A stretch of DNA of 64,000 bases from Talaromyces rugulosus (lineage: Eukaryota > Ascomycota > Eurotiomycetes > Eurotiales > Trichocomaceae), in NCBI RefSeq assembly GCF_013368755.1, contig NC_049566.1, positions 744,001 to 808,000 of the forward strand, given 5' to 3'. The position numbers and the translations under genes are program-made. The first letter of the stretch is position 1; each line of letters begins with the position of its first letter. Shown here piece by piece: positions 31,818-42,544 of this stretch. The notes under the pieces were generated by a model, which had not been told where the DNA came from, searched no databases, and saw nothing but the letters and a program-made list of their open reading frames with translations.

Positions 31818-32661
31818 ATGAATGGCATTTTCCCAGCCGACCTCGCAGTTTATCTTGCTCTCTTTCCCATAACTTGTTATATCTTCATGGCACATAGATG
31901 GACCGGTTTCTTGCCCTGGTACTATCTCTGCATCTTCTGCCTGGCTCGAATCGTGGGTGGTGCACTGGGTGCTCAGGACAATAGCAGCCTGCCGGCCAAC
32001 ATTATCCAGAGCGTCGGAATTGCACCATTGATTCTTGCTGTTGATGGACTAGTACACGAAGCGTGAGTTATATAAATGATCTCATACCTTTTTTTTTTAG
32101 CACTAACAAAAAGGCAGTCGAGCATATCGCTACCCATCCAAGAGCCGCCTCCTCGATTGGTCTGTTGTAGTATTTACCTCAAGTTTAATGGCTGCAGCCC
32201 TAGGGCTCTCAATTACAGGAGCTCTGCACATCTACCAACGCAATGCCACGCCAGACAGTCTATCCTTTTGGAAAGCTGGGTCGGCCATGATCGTCGTGGT
32301 GTGGCTAATGCAGGTGTTTTGGTCAATTTTCTCCTTGGTGACCTCTGATGGGAAGACCTACGGTCCGGCACATCAAGGAAGCACCGCCGTAAGCATTTTT
32401 AAAAACCGGCATATTTCCAGCTTTTATGATTCGTTGGCTAATTACCTCATTTAGCTTCTTCAAGGTGCCTGTGCTGCACTCATTCCTATCGGGATCCGGG
32501 TCATTTACACCCTTGTCGCGGTTTGCACTCAGCGAACAGACCTTAGTCCAGTGTATGGGACAACTGCCGTTCGCGTCGTACTCATGTTCCTCCCAGAGGT
32601 TCTCGCAATCGTGGTTATGGTGGTTGTGGGCATCCGGACAAGAAATCTTCGATACGCATGA
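31818..32661 (+). CDS. DUF7702-type integral membrane protein
   Basis: Exons 31818-32062, 32118-32388 and 32455-32661 give 240 aa; frames join at all junctions (VHEA to RAYRYP, GSTA to LLQGAC). It has about six or seven hydrophobic helices, for example DLAVYLALFPITCYIF, WYYLCIFCLARIVGGALG, VVVFTSSLMAAALGLSITG, AMIVVVWLMQVFWSIFSLV and VLMFLPEVLAIVVMVVVG. It ends with GIRTRNLRYA. The ARIVGG...IQSVGIAPLILA order and the GIRTRNL ending resemble fungal membrane proteins I remember as DUF7702; function is unknown. It stands alone in gene-poor DNA, and its coding sequence shows no stops or decay, so it is probably active. Confidence 0.78.
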
Positions 32662-33634
32662 TCGACTTATGAAACAGGGCCAGGCTACTGGACGAATGAT
32701 ATTATTTGATGATTTCCATACGTATTCAGTTTCATGTATTTCTACTACGTACTACATATTACTCTTCTAGTCCTAGCGCAGCTACTCGCGGCGCCCAATA
32801 GAGAAAGCGCTAGCCTCGAGTGGAGCCGTTCTGGTACTTTAATTGACGGAGATCACAGCCATAAGTGGGGCCATTTCCGCTGTGGGCGCTAGCATTGGCC
32901 GAAAAACAAGGTCGACTTTGCCCATGACGCAATGGCTACCCAAACAGGAAAGCCACTTTGGAAGGTGTCTTCCTAACCGGGCGTAGCGGGGAAGGGCAGC
33001 CAATAATGCGGCCCCCGTGCAGCGTCATAGTCCCCGTGGTGAAAGACGCTAAGCCCCATACAGCGCGCACTAGCCTCACTTTGTCACCCAAAAAAAGCGA
33101 CCAGCGCACACACAGCAGTTGGTGCAGGCTGCATCGTCACCGTGTCCCCCAGGCCCGATCGGCATCGTGCTCACCACCACTTAGTATTAGTACGGTCATC
33201 CTCGAATGCGCTCTTGATCAACTCCCCTCGGCCCCGGCAGACGCTCTCTTTTGTTAATAATTCTAATCAGCGTAATAATAACTTGGGATTCGTCTCTCTT
33301 TCTTGTTTTGCTTTCTGCTTTTTCGTTCCCCCCCCTCTTTCTGCCCTCGCTGCCCTCGAGCTGGCCGCCTGCCTGCCCCGTCCTGCAAGTGTGACGCTCT
33401 TGGCGCTCTTTCCGGCTGTGGCGCGCCCAGTTCTGACGAGCCACTTCCCGATTATTTCCTCCATCCTCTCTCTGTTGTTCGCCCATCTTGCCAGAGCTGC
33501 GCTTTGGGATCCTACATCGACATCACCCGTTCCCATTGTGCATGGTCCCTGGCTGTGTGAAGAGAGGCTGGTTCGTGCGCCAGACCTGACCTGACAATCG
33601 CTGCGTTGTCTCCAGGCCTTCCGCCCCAGTCGCG
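32662..33634. promoter_or_regulatory. Intergenic and promoter/leader of the 1371-aa gene
   Basis: 973 bp. The right half is a CT-rich fungal promoter and leader, including a GC-richer 33140-33560. Open frames on both strands there look like chance frames in pyrimidine-biased sequence. Confidence 0.5.
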
Positions 33635-36600
33635 ATGTTTCGTCGCAGAAGTTCGTCCCGTCATCAGGTTTGTGAATTCCATACAGCTCCCTCCTCCTTG
33701 TTGCTGCTCTCGGTCTAGAGGCGATCGCTGGCGCGCACCCCATGGTCGACGTCCGCGTGGTGCCTGTCTGTCGACATTTTTCGATATCTTATCTAGATAT
33801 ACCCATTGGGCTAACTAATATCCCTATTCTCAGCCGCTGAATACGACTCCGTCGGCATCTGCGCAAACCGCTGCTTCCAGGGCGTTTACGGCGAACAGAG
33901 ATGCCGGTGCCGCTCTGTCATCGGCCGCCGCCGCCGCCGCATTGCGAAGCCATACAACCACCCCGACATCCGTCGAAAATGTCCAGTCGAAGCGCATGCT
34001 GCAACGGCGGCTCTCCAACTCATCCCGCGGAAGTGCGGCGACTACTCCTGTTCGAGGCGGTTCCCTCCATCGGACTCCCAGCTCCAGTTCCATGTCGTCC
34101 AGGACGTTCCGTGAACCTTCTCCCCATCGGCCGCAAACCAGCTCCGGCGAAACAACAAAAAGACATCCTCCCATACCTCCACTACCTCAGGGACTCACAA
34201 ACCTCTCCAAGCTAGGAGGAGGCCGGCGCTCTTCCAGTGTCCAGGTCCCTCCTTCGCGCGTTACCTCGCCATCCACAGTGCTACCGAATGGTAGGGTGAC
34301 CAGTCTTGATCGGTCTTCCGGTCAAACTGCGAGTCCTACGAGCCCCTCGCCGCGTACGGTCAGAAGTCAGCACTCAGCTCAAAGCTCTCTTGATCTCGAC
34401 CGGCCGGGGAGCCGGACATCAATCAACTTCTCATACCCGATGAATGCGCGGCCAAACTCTCCACCTCACTCTCCCATACAAACCGAATTTCCCCGAGACT
34501 CGTCCGAGCAATCACCCAGCCGGCCTTTATCCCCTATAGAAGCGGCGAACATCCAGCAATCAGTCAACAAGGCTTCCAGCTTAAAGGTCAAAAAGAAGCC
34601 TAGGACGGCGGCTCCGGGGTCTACAGAAGGGAGTCATTTGGCTCAAAAGAGCATGGGAAGTCGCCCTACAGGTTCAGCCGTTCAGGATACGCCAAAGTCG
34701 GTCGATTCAAGAGCTCCTCAATCTCCTAAAAGCCCCATAACCGATAATACCACAAAACGTCCCAGTCCAGTGGTCGACGACAGTTCCCAGTCTCCTATCG
34801 CTATTATCAACAACAGCACACCAACCGAAGACGTTAATAATGTGCGGGCTAAACCTAAGAAACGGCCGTCAGCTGTGATGGAGGATCACAACGCTGAAGA
34901 ACAGGCAGAAGCGGCAGAAACCTCTCAGCAAAAGATTCCAGAGCCCCCGGTCGCTCCACAGTCTCCCGTCAATAATAAAAGTGTGAATGGCCGTCCAAAT
35001 CAGCGTCCTCCGGCACATCTATCTATCGAAACCCCCCAAACAAAAGACCAAATGATTTCCAATTCTCCGATGCGACTGTCGCCTTCAACTTCCTCAACCC
35101 CGTCGTCGCCAGCATCAGACAGACTTTCCGCCGATCAGACTTTTGACAAGCAAAAACCGGACAGACCGGCATCTATCAGCCCAAATCGATCTGCCAGGTT
35201 CTCAAGTCATTTGACAGTAAGCTCAGAGTCACCTATACATGAGCCCCCGCCGAGATCAATGTCGCCTGTAAAGCCAGCTCTGAAGATGTCTTCATCCCCT
35301 GATCGACGCCTTTATACCGGACTTCGAACGGGTCAGACCCCAAGTGAGATCTCGGATGCCACCTCTGTGGCCTCGGACGATGGATCGCGCACGGGCTCAA
35401 GAAAGAAGGCCGTCAAGGTCAGTTTTGACGATGGGCCGGACATTGTTGGTGTGGCTGCAAGCCCCCCCACCTCACCAGAACCGGTTGATACTCCAAGCCC
35501 TATTGAGAAGACAAAGTCACGGAGTTGGTTCTCGATTGCGAAGAAGAAGCTCAATCTCAAAGATGCGAATGATGACGACTTCGAGTCTGTTCTTAAGCCT
35601 AGACCTGCACTTCCATCTTTTGGCAGCATCCGCGGTACGAGAGAACTGGATGAACCTACTACGAGCGTGGTAGACGATGACAACGAGTCCACTTCTTCAT
35701 CCGATGATGAGCTTGACCATTTCTCTGCATCAAACGACCATGCCATTGGTGGTATCCTAGCCAACGCTTACTCACAGAAAGAAGAGTCCATTGCTCAAGA
35801 CAGGGAAACCACGGCTCAGAACACGGGGTCGGAGGCAAGAGATACTGTTTTGGAAGATATTGATGAAATCCCATCAGTTTCTATGCAGCAACAGCTTCCT
35901 ACGGTCGTTGAGGAATCAGACTCTAATCCTTCTCCCCTTGCAACACCTGTGCAAACCCCTACTGTTGCGTTGGATGGGCCGCTGTTAGGAACAAATGTTG
36001 ATGGCTCTTTAGAGGCTGTTCCGACAATCGCCATTCAGCCCGCAACGCCTGGGGAAGATAACAGGAGGAGTCTTGAAATACAAAACATGCCTGGTGGATT
36101 TCCGATGTCATCTGAGCGAAACACGACTACTAAAGTTGAATCGACACCAGCTAGTGCTGCTGCAGCTCAGACGGAACCTTCTACACCTGCTAACGATGCA
36201 CCTACAACAGCCGATGATGACGATGGAGAATCCGATGAGAGTGTTTACAGCGATGCTGCCGAAGAACCAGATGGCTTCGATGGCGATAGGTTCGGGTCAA
36301 TTAATGCAATTGTCGACAGTCCCATGCCCTCAAAAACCAAGCCACAGCAACAGGCCCCAGAAAGCCCAAGTCCTTCACGCGTATCACCGGTTACTGCACT
36401 TGCGGTCTCCCCACCGCAGTCGCCATCTGCTCCGCAAGCCATGACTCCGGAACCGTCTACCAAGTCTTCTGTTGTCGAGTCTCAATCGCCATCGATTCCA
36501 AAGGCTACTAGCCCTACAGAATCTGCCGAGCCTGTAAAGCAGCGCAAAAATACAACCTCTGTAAATGCTCCAAGGACTGCTGGGAAGCAAAAAGGTATTG

Positions 36601-37916
36601 ATTCTTTCGACCCGTCTTGGCCGCTTCGATCCAAGGATGACCCGTCGCCCTCAGTATCTACTCAAACCAAGGCGAAAAGACCCGTGTCTGGAAATCCTCA
36701 CCAAGGGTCGCATCTGCGGAACGCGTTGGGAAAGAATGAACGTCAGCGAGCAAATCCTCAAAACAAACACTCAACCCCTGTCATGCCTCATGTGCCTATT
36801 TCTCAACGCATGTCGTCGCCTCCGCTCCCAAACAGCGCAACACTTAAAAATCAGAGCAGTACCAAGCCAACCCAGAAGCCGATGTCACTTGCAGGCAGCC
36901 TTATCAGCGCCAAGGGCGATGATAGCGACTCCGATAGCAGTTTCAAGCGGACCAGACGATCATCCCGGGCAGAAGGCCAGTATTCAATGAAAAGGACGAT
37001 GCGAGCGACGAGACCGGTCAGCATGGCCGCAACAGAAACGATGGTCGGAAGATCCACATCTCCACGAGCATCATCCATGCGCATGACGATGCGTGGGCCG
37101 CCTCCGGAACGCTCATCATCGGGCTTCGCCAGTCTGCGAAATAAGACGGCCAGTCCACGAATGAGGACGTCAACCACGGCACCCTCGATCAGATCCCGGA
37201 TCATTGATTCTGATGATGAAGGAGACGGTGGCCGAAACATTTTCCACAGCCGGTTTGCAGACTCGAGCGATGAAGACGAGCCATTATCAAGTAACTTGAC
37301 ACCTGTGCGTGGCATCCCTCGTCGCCGAGGCGAACTCGACCGTGAATCGACCGATCTGGAAGACAGTTCGGACGACGAAGGTAAACGGGCTGCTCGAAAC
37401 GGGATTATCAGGCCGGGCTCGCAAATAACACCGGCTGATATCGACGCTATCTTGTCTCAACCGAGAAAACGCGGCGGTCTCTTGTCTCGATTCACGTCGA
37501 AAGGCAAGGATGGCAAAGTTCGCAAGTCTGACCTTGAAAGCGCGGCGAGAAGAGATACTCCGTTGGAGCGCACACCAACGGAGCTAGCTCAGGTCAGGGA
37601 AGAAGTAGAGATTCTCGGGGCTGGTCGATCGACGACGCCAAAGCTTCACAAGAAAAACACGACTGCCCAAGGTTCGACTTGGCCGACCGCCTCGCCGGCG
37701 CCTTCGAGGGAGATACCAAACCGACCGTCAACATCAGATGGGCTCGTGAATGGTGTTGATCGGACCGCTATTGAGCGGCCGACGTATAGTCGAAAAAATA
37801 CTTTGGACAGCTTAGAGTCCGAGCCCGTCGGGGCTGTCTCGGACGTGGTTGTTGGACGGACCGGTCGCAAAAAGCGCTTTCCGTTGTTGAGAAAGGCTTT
37901 TGGTCTACGTGATTGA
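33635..37916 (+). CDS. Large disordered Ser/Pro-rich protein (unrecognised)
   Basis: Exon 1 is 33635-33667 (MFRRRSSSRHQ), joined across a 166-bp intron to exon 2 33834-37916, giving 1371 aa. The start is chosen because this short exon adds the usual basic N-terminus and phase 0 fits GTTTGT..CAG. The protein is almost wholly low-complexity: Ser, Pro, Thr, acidic clusters (DDDGESDESVYSDAAEE), repeated SP/TP sites and an Ala run near residue 40. It carries many potential phosphorylation sites and basic patches. The C-terminus is a compact basic motif, GRKKRFPLLRKAFGLRD, which looks conserved and could bind membrane or a partner. No catalytic domain is visible. It probably acts as a scaffold or cell-cortex protein, but I cannot name it. 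Confidence 0.82.
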
Positions 37917-39550
37917 GGCTGAGTGGCCTATCTGGATAAAATGTATTTTTTCATGTTCGACACATTCTACTATTTTGTTACGCCTGCGGTTCTTTTCTCC
38001 TACAAAACAGCAGCTCGGCTGTATTTGTCTGACCTTCTTTTGTATATTCCGTTTGATTCCCAGGGTGATACCGCTGTTTACTTTTTTTTCTCTCTTTCCC
38101 TTCGTTGACATTTTTTTTAATGAACTTATATCTGGCTGGTGTCGAGTCGATATGCACTCCGCAAGACGCAGTCCTTTTTTTCTTCTTGGATCTTTGATTT
38201 TGAATCTTTTGGTTCTACATACATATATAAATGGCTTGGAAGACGGGTGCAGGCATTATTGATTTATGAATTAGACATGGGCCATGGGAAGGATGGTGTA
38301 ATTAATAATTTGTTCAACATAGATATTGATACTGACAGTCAGTTATGATACTTTTTATTATTAGCAATAATATCAATTTATGCTTCAAAATCTGATCGAT
38401 CAATCAATTGAATCGAATTGACGAGTCCAGACTCTCGTTAGTATGCTGTCACTAGCCCAGATTGACCATCCATGATCCGAGTGAATTTCTCAACCAGTTT
38501 GCCAATGAATGAAGAACACGCTGCCGGCAAAGCTTGGGGCACTGCAGCACGGCCCACGCCCCAGTCGGCTTTGCCTGATGCGCCACTCGGCGGAGCTATA
38601 ATAATCATGTTTAAGAGTAATAGTCGTATCAAAAGAAAACAATTGCTGCCCAGATCGTGAGAGCTAGCGCGAGAGCTAACAGCCTTACCATGATTGATTT
38701 CCAGTGCTTGGGTGAGGTGATTCGAGGTTTTTACTACGGTGTATACTACTGAGGAATATTTTATAGAGTATCTAATATTTACAGCTGTCAATAATTGCAC
38801 GTTTGATCATATTATTTTGTCAAGCATTATTGTGATGACGATGTCTCAGCTCGGCGCGGATCGGAGAAGCACCGACCCGATCGGGGCTAGACGCGAGGCC
38901 GTTGCCATAGAGACGCCGAGGCGCGTCTGCTCCACTAGGCGATCTAGACTGGTAATTTTACCAGCCCCGTTCTGTGACGGTACGGGACTGTATGCATGTG
39001 AATTGCCACGTCCCCGTTTGCCAGCCATCGCCGCAGCAACAGTCCAGAAAGAAAAACCACTGCAGTGGCTGGTAAACGATGTTAGTATCTGGCATATCAA
39101 TTGAATAATTACAAATCGAGATCGTAATAATTATTAATCATAACAGGAGCAAAGTACAATAATAATAATAATGTCGAAATAATAATCACAAGCTGCCGAA
39201 TCACCTCGGGTCACAATCGCGCTAACCCCGATTTCCTCTAGCTTTGTTGACATGCGTCCACAACAAACACGCTCTAGCCACGCCCCGGCCCAGCCTCCCC
39301 TGACAGAAACTCCATAAACACGACCCGATCCCATCCTCACATTCCTCCTTCCTCCATCCATCTACACTTCTACCCCATCCAAAGAATTCTTCCATTCCAA
39401 CCTCAAACCACCTTCTAACTTTTCATTTTCTCCCCGCAACAAAACGTGGTCGGATAAGCTTGCTGCATTCCAGTCAATTCTTATCCTCGCCTCCGTTGCA
39501 ACCACGATTCTCCCCAAATAGTCTTTTCTTGTCTCGCCTTTTGACTACAG
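37917..39550. promoter_or_regulatory. Intergenic and hexA upstream region
   Basis: 1.6 kb. It is T-rich at the left (3' UTR), mixed around 38500-38960 and AT-rich at 39100-39190 (ATA/AATAAT run). The hexA promoter and leader are at the right, with CT-rich sequence 39340-39540. The only ATGs here do not lead into the hexA 5' reading frame, so a first exon may lie in it unrecognised. Confidence 0.45.
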
Positions 39551-41145
39551 GTCCAAAGGCATTCGAGAAAGGACGCCCAAAGGACAGTCAATCTGGACTT
39601 TGAGGCGCGCGTACCCATCCCCTTCAGTGTCTTCCCGTCGTCGTACCGGAGTGACGCTGTCTCTGAGGCTACTCAGACCCGAGTAGAAGGAGAGGTCGAC
39701 ATCAATTCCACTTCGCGCGTCAGACGGGAAGATACTGTTGGTGTAGCTGCTGCTCAACAACTGCCTGACCCCCGTGCCTACGGAAAGGAAGAAGTTGACG
39801 TTCGCATCTCCGAAGACCGTCGTCGCTACGAGCCTGCTCCCACTCGAGTCTACCAGGAACAACGCGACCGCTACTACGAAAGCCAGCCACAGGTAGAGCT
39901 CTCTCGTGATCGGTATGTTTTTTTTTTTTTCATTCTCGTTTTCTGTCTTGTTTTCCCAATTCCCCGGCAACCAACCCCCCCGACAACACAGCAAAAAGCG
40001 GTGGAAACGCCCCACAGACGAGCCTGTGACACTGGCCTGTTTTTGGGCTGTGACAACACAAGCTGGGCCTCGCCACTGGTTAGCAACTGGTCTAGCTCTG
40101 GTCTAGCTGCTTGCCAAGCTCTTACGTGGTCTGCCCCTAAATCCTTAGCCTCCGCCAATCACCGCTTTTGTTGTCTATTTTCTTTTTTCTACATTAGCCT
40201 CGCGTCTCGCACATTAATACCTGACACCTCCCCAATAGCTACCAAGAACCGATTGGTCGTTACGAAGAACCACGCACCACTCAAGACAAAGCTCTTGAGA
40301 CTCAGCTCGACATCACCGAACGCGACTACCGTCGTCGTATCCATCCTACCTACGACGTCGACGTCTACGATCGTCGCTACCAGCCTTCTACCGAAGCTTA
40401 CCGTCCCGACAACACCTACGAGCTCACCAGCCAAGGTCGTGCTCCCTACCCCCCTGTCGACGTTTCTGTAACCAAGGAGACTATCCGTGAAACCGCCCCC
40501 AAGTCCAAGATGGGTTACTACGACGACGAAGGTCACTACCACTCTTTCCGCCGCGGTGTTGAGCGTGCTGCCGACCGCATCCTCCACCCCTTCCACCATG
40601 ACCACAAGGAAGAGGTCGTGGCTGAGGGTCCCTCTCGTTACCGCGAGGGTGTCCGCGAGGAGGTTCGCGTTGTCGAGCCTCGTGGTGGCTCCTCCAACCG
40701 GGAGAGCGTCCCCATCCCCGTCCACTTTGTCCGCGTCGGTGACCTGCTCATCCTGCAGGGCCGTCCTTGCCAGGTGATCCGTATCTCTGTCTCCCCCCAG
40801 ACTGGCCAGCACCGTTACCTCGGTGTCGACCTCTTCACCCGCCAGCTGCACGAGGAGTCGAGCTTTGTCTCCAACCCATCTCCTTCCGTCGTCGTCCAGA
40901 CCATGTTGGGTCCCGTCTACAAGACCTACCGTGTCCTGGACATCCACGATGACGGCCGTCTCACCGCCATGACCGAGACTGGTGATGTCAAGCAGAGCCT
41001 CCCCGTCGTCACCCAGGGCTCCCTCTTCCAGCGCATCCGCGACGCCTACAGCGACGGCCGCGGCAGCGTTCGCGCCCTCGTCATCAACGACGGTGGCCGT
41101 GAATTAGTCGTCGACTACAAGGTCATCCACGGCTCCCGTCTGTAA
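39551..41145 (+). CDS. hexA: Woronin body major protein HexA (short and long forms)
   Basis: The proven-type form starts at ATG 40510 and is 211 aa: MGYYDDEGHYHSF, then the eIF5A-like HEX domain with LQGRPCQVIRISVS, HRYLGVDLFTRQLHEESSFV and TMLGPVYK, ending in the peroxisomal PTS1 SRL. HEX-1 proteins self-assemble into a crystalline core in peroxisome-derived Woronin bodies that plug septal pores after wounding. Upstream, 39551-39912 and 40239-40509 are open and in frame with it through an intron 39913-40238. They encode a charged, Tyr/Arg-rich extension (DFEARVPIPFSVFP, later DITERDYRRRIHPTYDVDVY). The intron junction (CG/GTATG, then AG/CTAC) preserves frame, so a longer isoform is likely, as alternative hex1 transcripts are known in Aspergillus. 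No ATG for the long form was found, and the upstream exon is unresolved. Confidence 0.95.
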
Positions 41146-42544
41146 ATTTTAAAACCCGAGAAAGGTTAGTCCCGGCAGCTCCCGCCCTTGCTTCACCCCC
41201 TGTACATGTCACTGACGTCACGCACAGCCAACGCATTTTCTTTTTCTCTATACTTAAATGTCCAAAATAATGGAAAGAGCTAGATTTGTCTTTTCTACGG
41301 TTTTGAGGGCCGAGATTTTGTATCCGACACGATGGAACATGTATGATGGTTAGAGCTTAGCTCATGAGGCCAGGTTCTCTTTTTCTTTTTTTAATTATTT
41401 CCTTTGTACAATCATGTTTTATCTAGGATTTGAATAACATTGAAACGTCATTCTAAATCTGTCATCCCTTGCGTAAACGTGGTAGTTAAAAATATGGTAC
41501 ACGTGTTATCGTGTTGTCCACGAGGTGGTTTAATCTCGAATGGCTTAAGCTTATGTAGTGTGGCCGGTTGGAATGTGGAATGACATTAGCATCAATGTCA
41601 AATCTTGACATAATTGATACCCCAGTTGTCGTTTTTTTTTTTTATGTTTGTATGTTTTAAATTGGGGTGGATTTAATTGCGAGTTCAAACCAGTCGATAT
41701 GTGCAATTTTCAAAATGTTCAATGTTTCCTTAATATATATAGTAACATTTGAACACATTGGCCTAAGAACTTTAACATTTGAATATTTTTCAAAAATTTA
41801 TTGAAATTGATCTGGATAAATTTAAATTATACATGTATACGCAAATCACTACATAGTTGACATATGTGAACAATCATAAATAAATCGAATATAACAAAAA
41901 TAACGAATTGATAATTTTAATAATATATATCCCGACATCATTATAGATAGATCAAACTCCCACAAAACTCGAACACAGCAATATCACACACAGCGCCACG
42001 AAAACCAGAAAAAAGTACATCAAACAAAAAGTAATCCAACAATATATAAATCCATAAAGAAAAAAAAAAGAACAGCAAACCAGGAGCAGAGAAAGAAGAA
42101 AAACACCGATTGACTGATCCTGCAATATGATATGCACAACATGAATGAACATGACAAAAGGCAAAAAAGCGTACACCATGCTGTTGGTCTGTAGCTGTAA
42201 TGAGAGGAGGGTAAAAAAGACAGAAAAAATCCCAGTCAATGGGAGACTCGCCAGTAGTAATGTATGACATAATAATAGTACATGATCGGAACACCTATAA
42301 GATATGCATGCACGCATCCAGAAGAGAAAGTAAACCCAGAAGAAGTAAATCAAGAGAAGCGAAAAGGAAAAAAAGGAAATTCGTCAAGACAGACAACCGC
42401 CTAGCAACACCAGAGCTGGGTATCGACAGGTGTGGGATATAAAAGAGACAGCAAAACAACCAAAGATCCAGAGCCAGTCTATATGAGACATTGTGTGATT
42501 ATTGAACACACAGTATGAGTACGAAAGGAACTATAGGCAGAGAA
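41146..42544. other. Convergent intergenic, AT-rich
   Basis: 1.4 kb between the hexA stop and the cti6 stop, strongly AT-rich from about 41580 to 41940, with poly-A and poly-T runs. A single 117-133 aa hydrophobic minus-strand frame (41941-42353) looks fortuitous. No gene supported. Confidence 0.5.

Noticed and set aside
33142..33594. 150-codon plus-strand frame before the 1371-aa gene
   Set aside because: Pyrimidine-rich leader; the opposite strand is equally open.
38438..38800. 120-codon minus-strand frame between genes
   Set aside because: No family resemblance; intergenic composition.
39253..39318. ATG at 39253 as start of a long HexA form
   Set aside because: The frame stops after 21 codons and no convincing donor leads to the exon at 39551.
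40189..40947. 252-codon minus-strand open frame
   Set aside because: It lies antisense to hexA coding sequence and is explained by its codon bias.
41952..42353. Hydrophobic minus-strand frames downstream of cti6
   Set aside because: Overlapping frames in AT-rich 3' sequence; hydrophobicity comes from T-rich codons.
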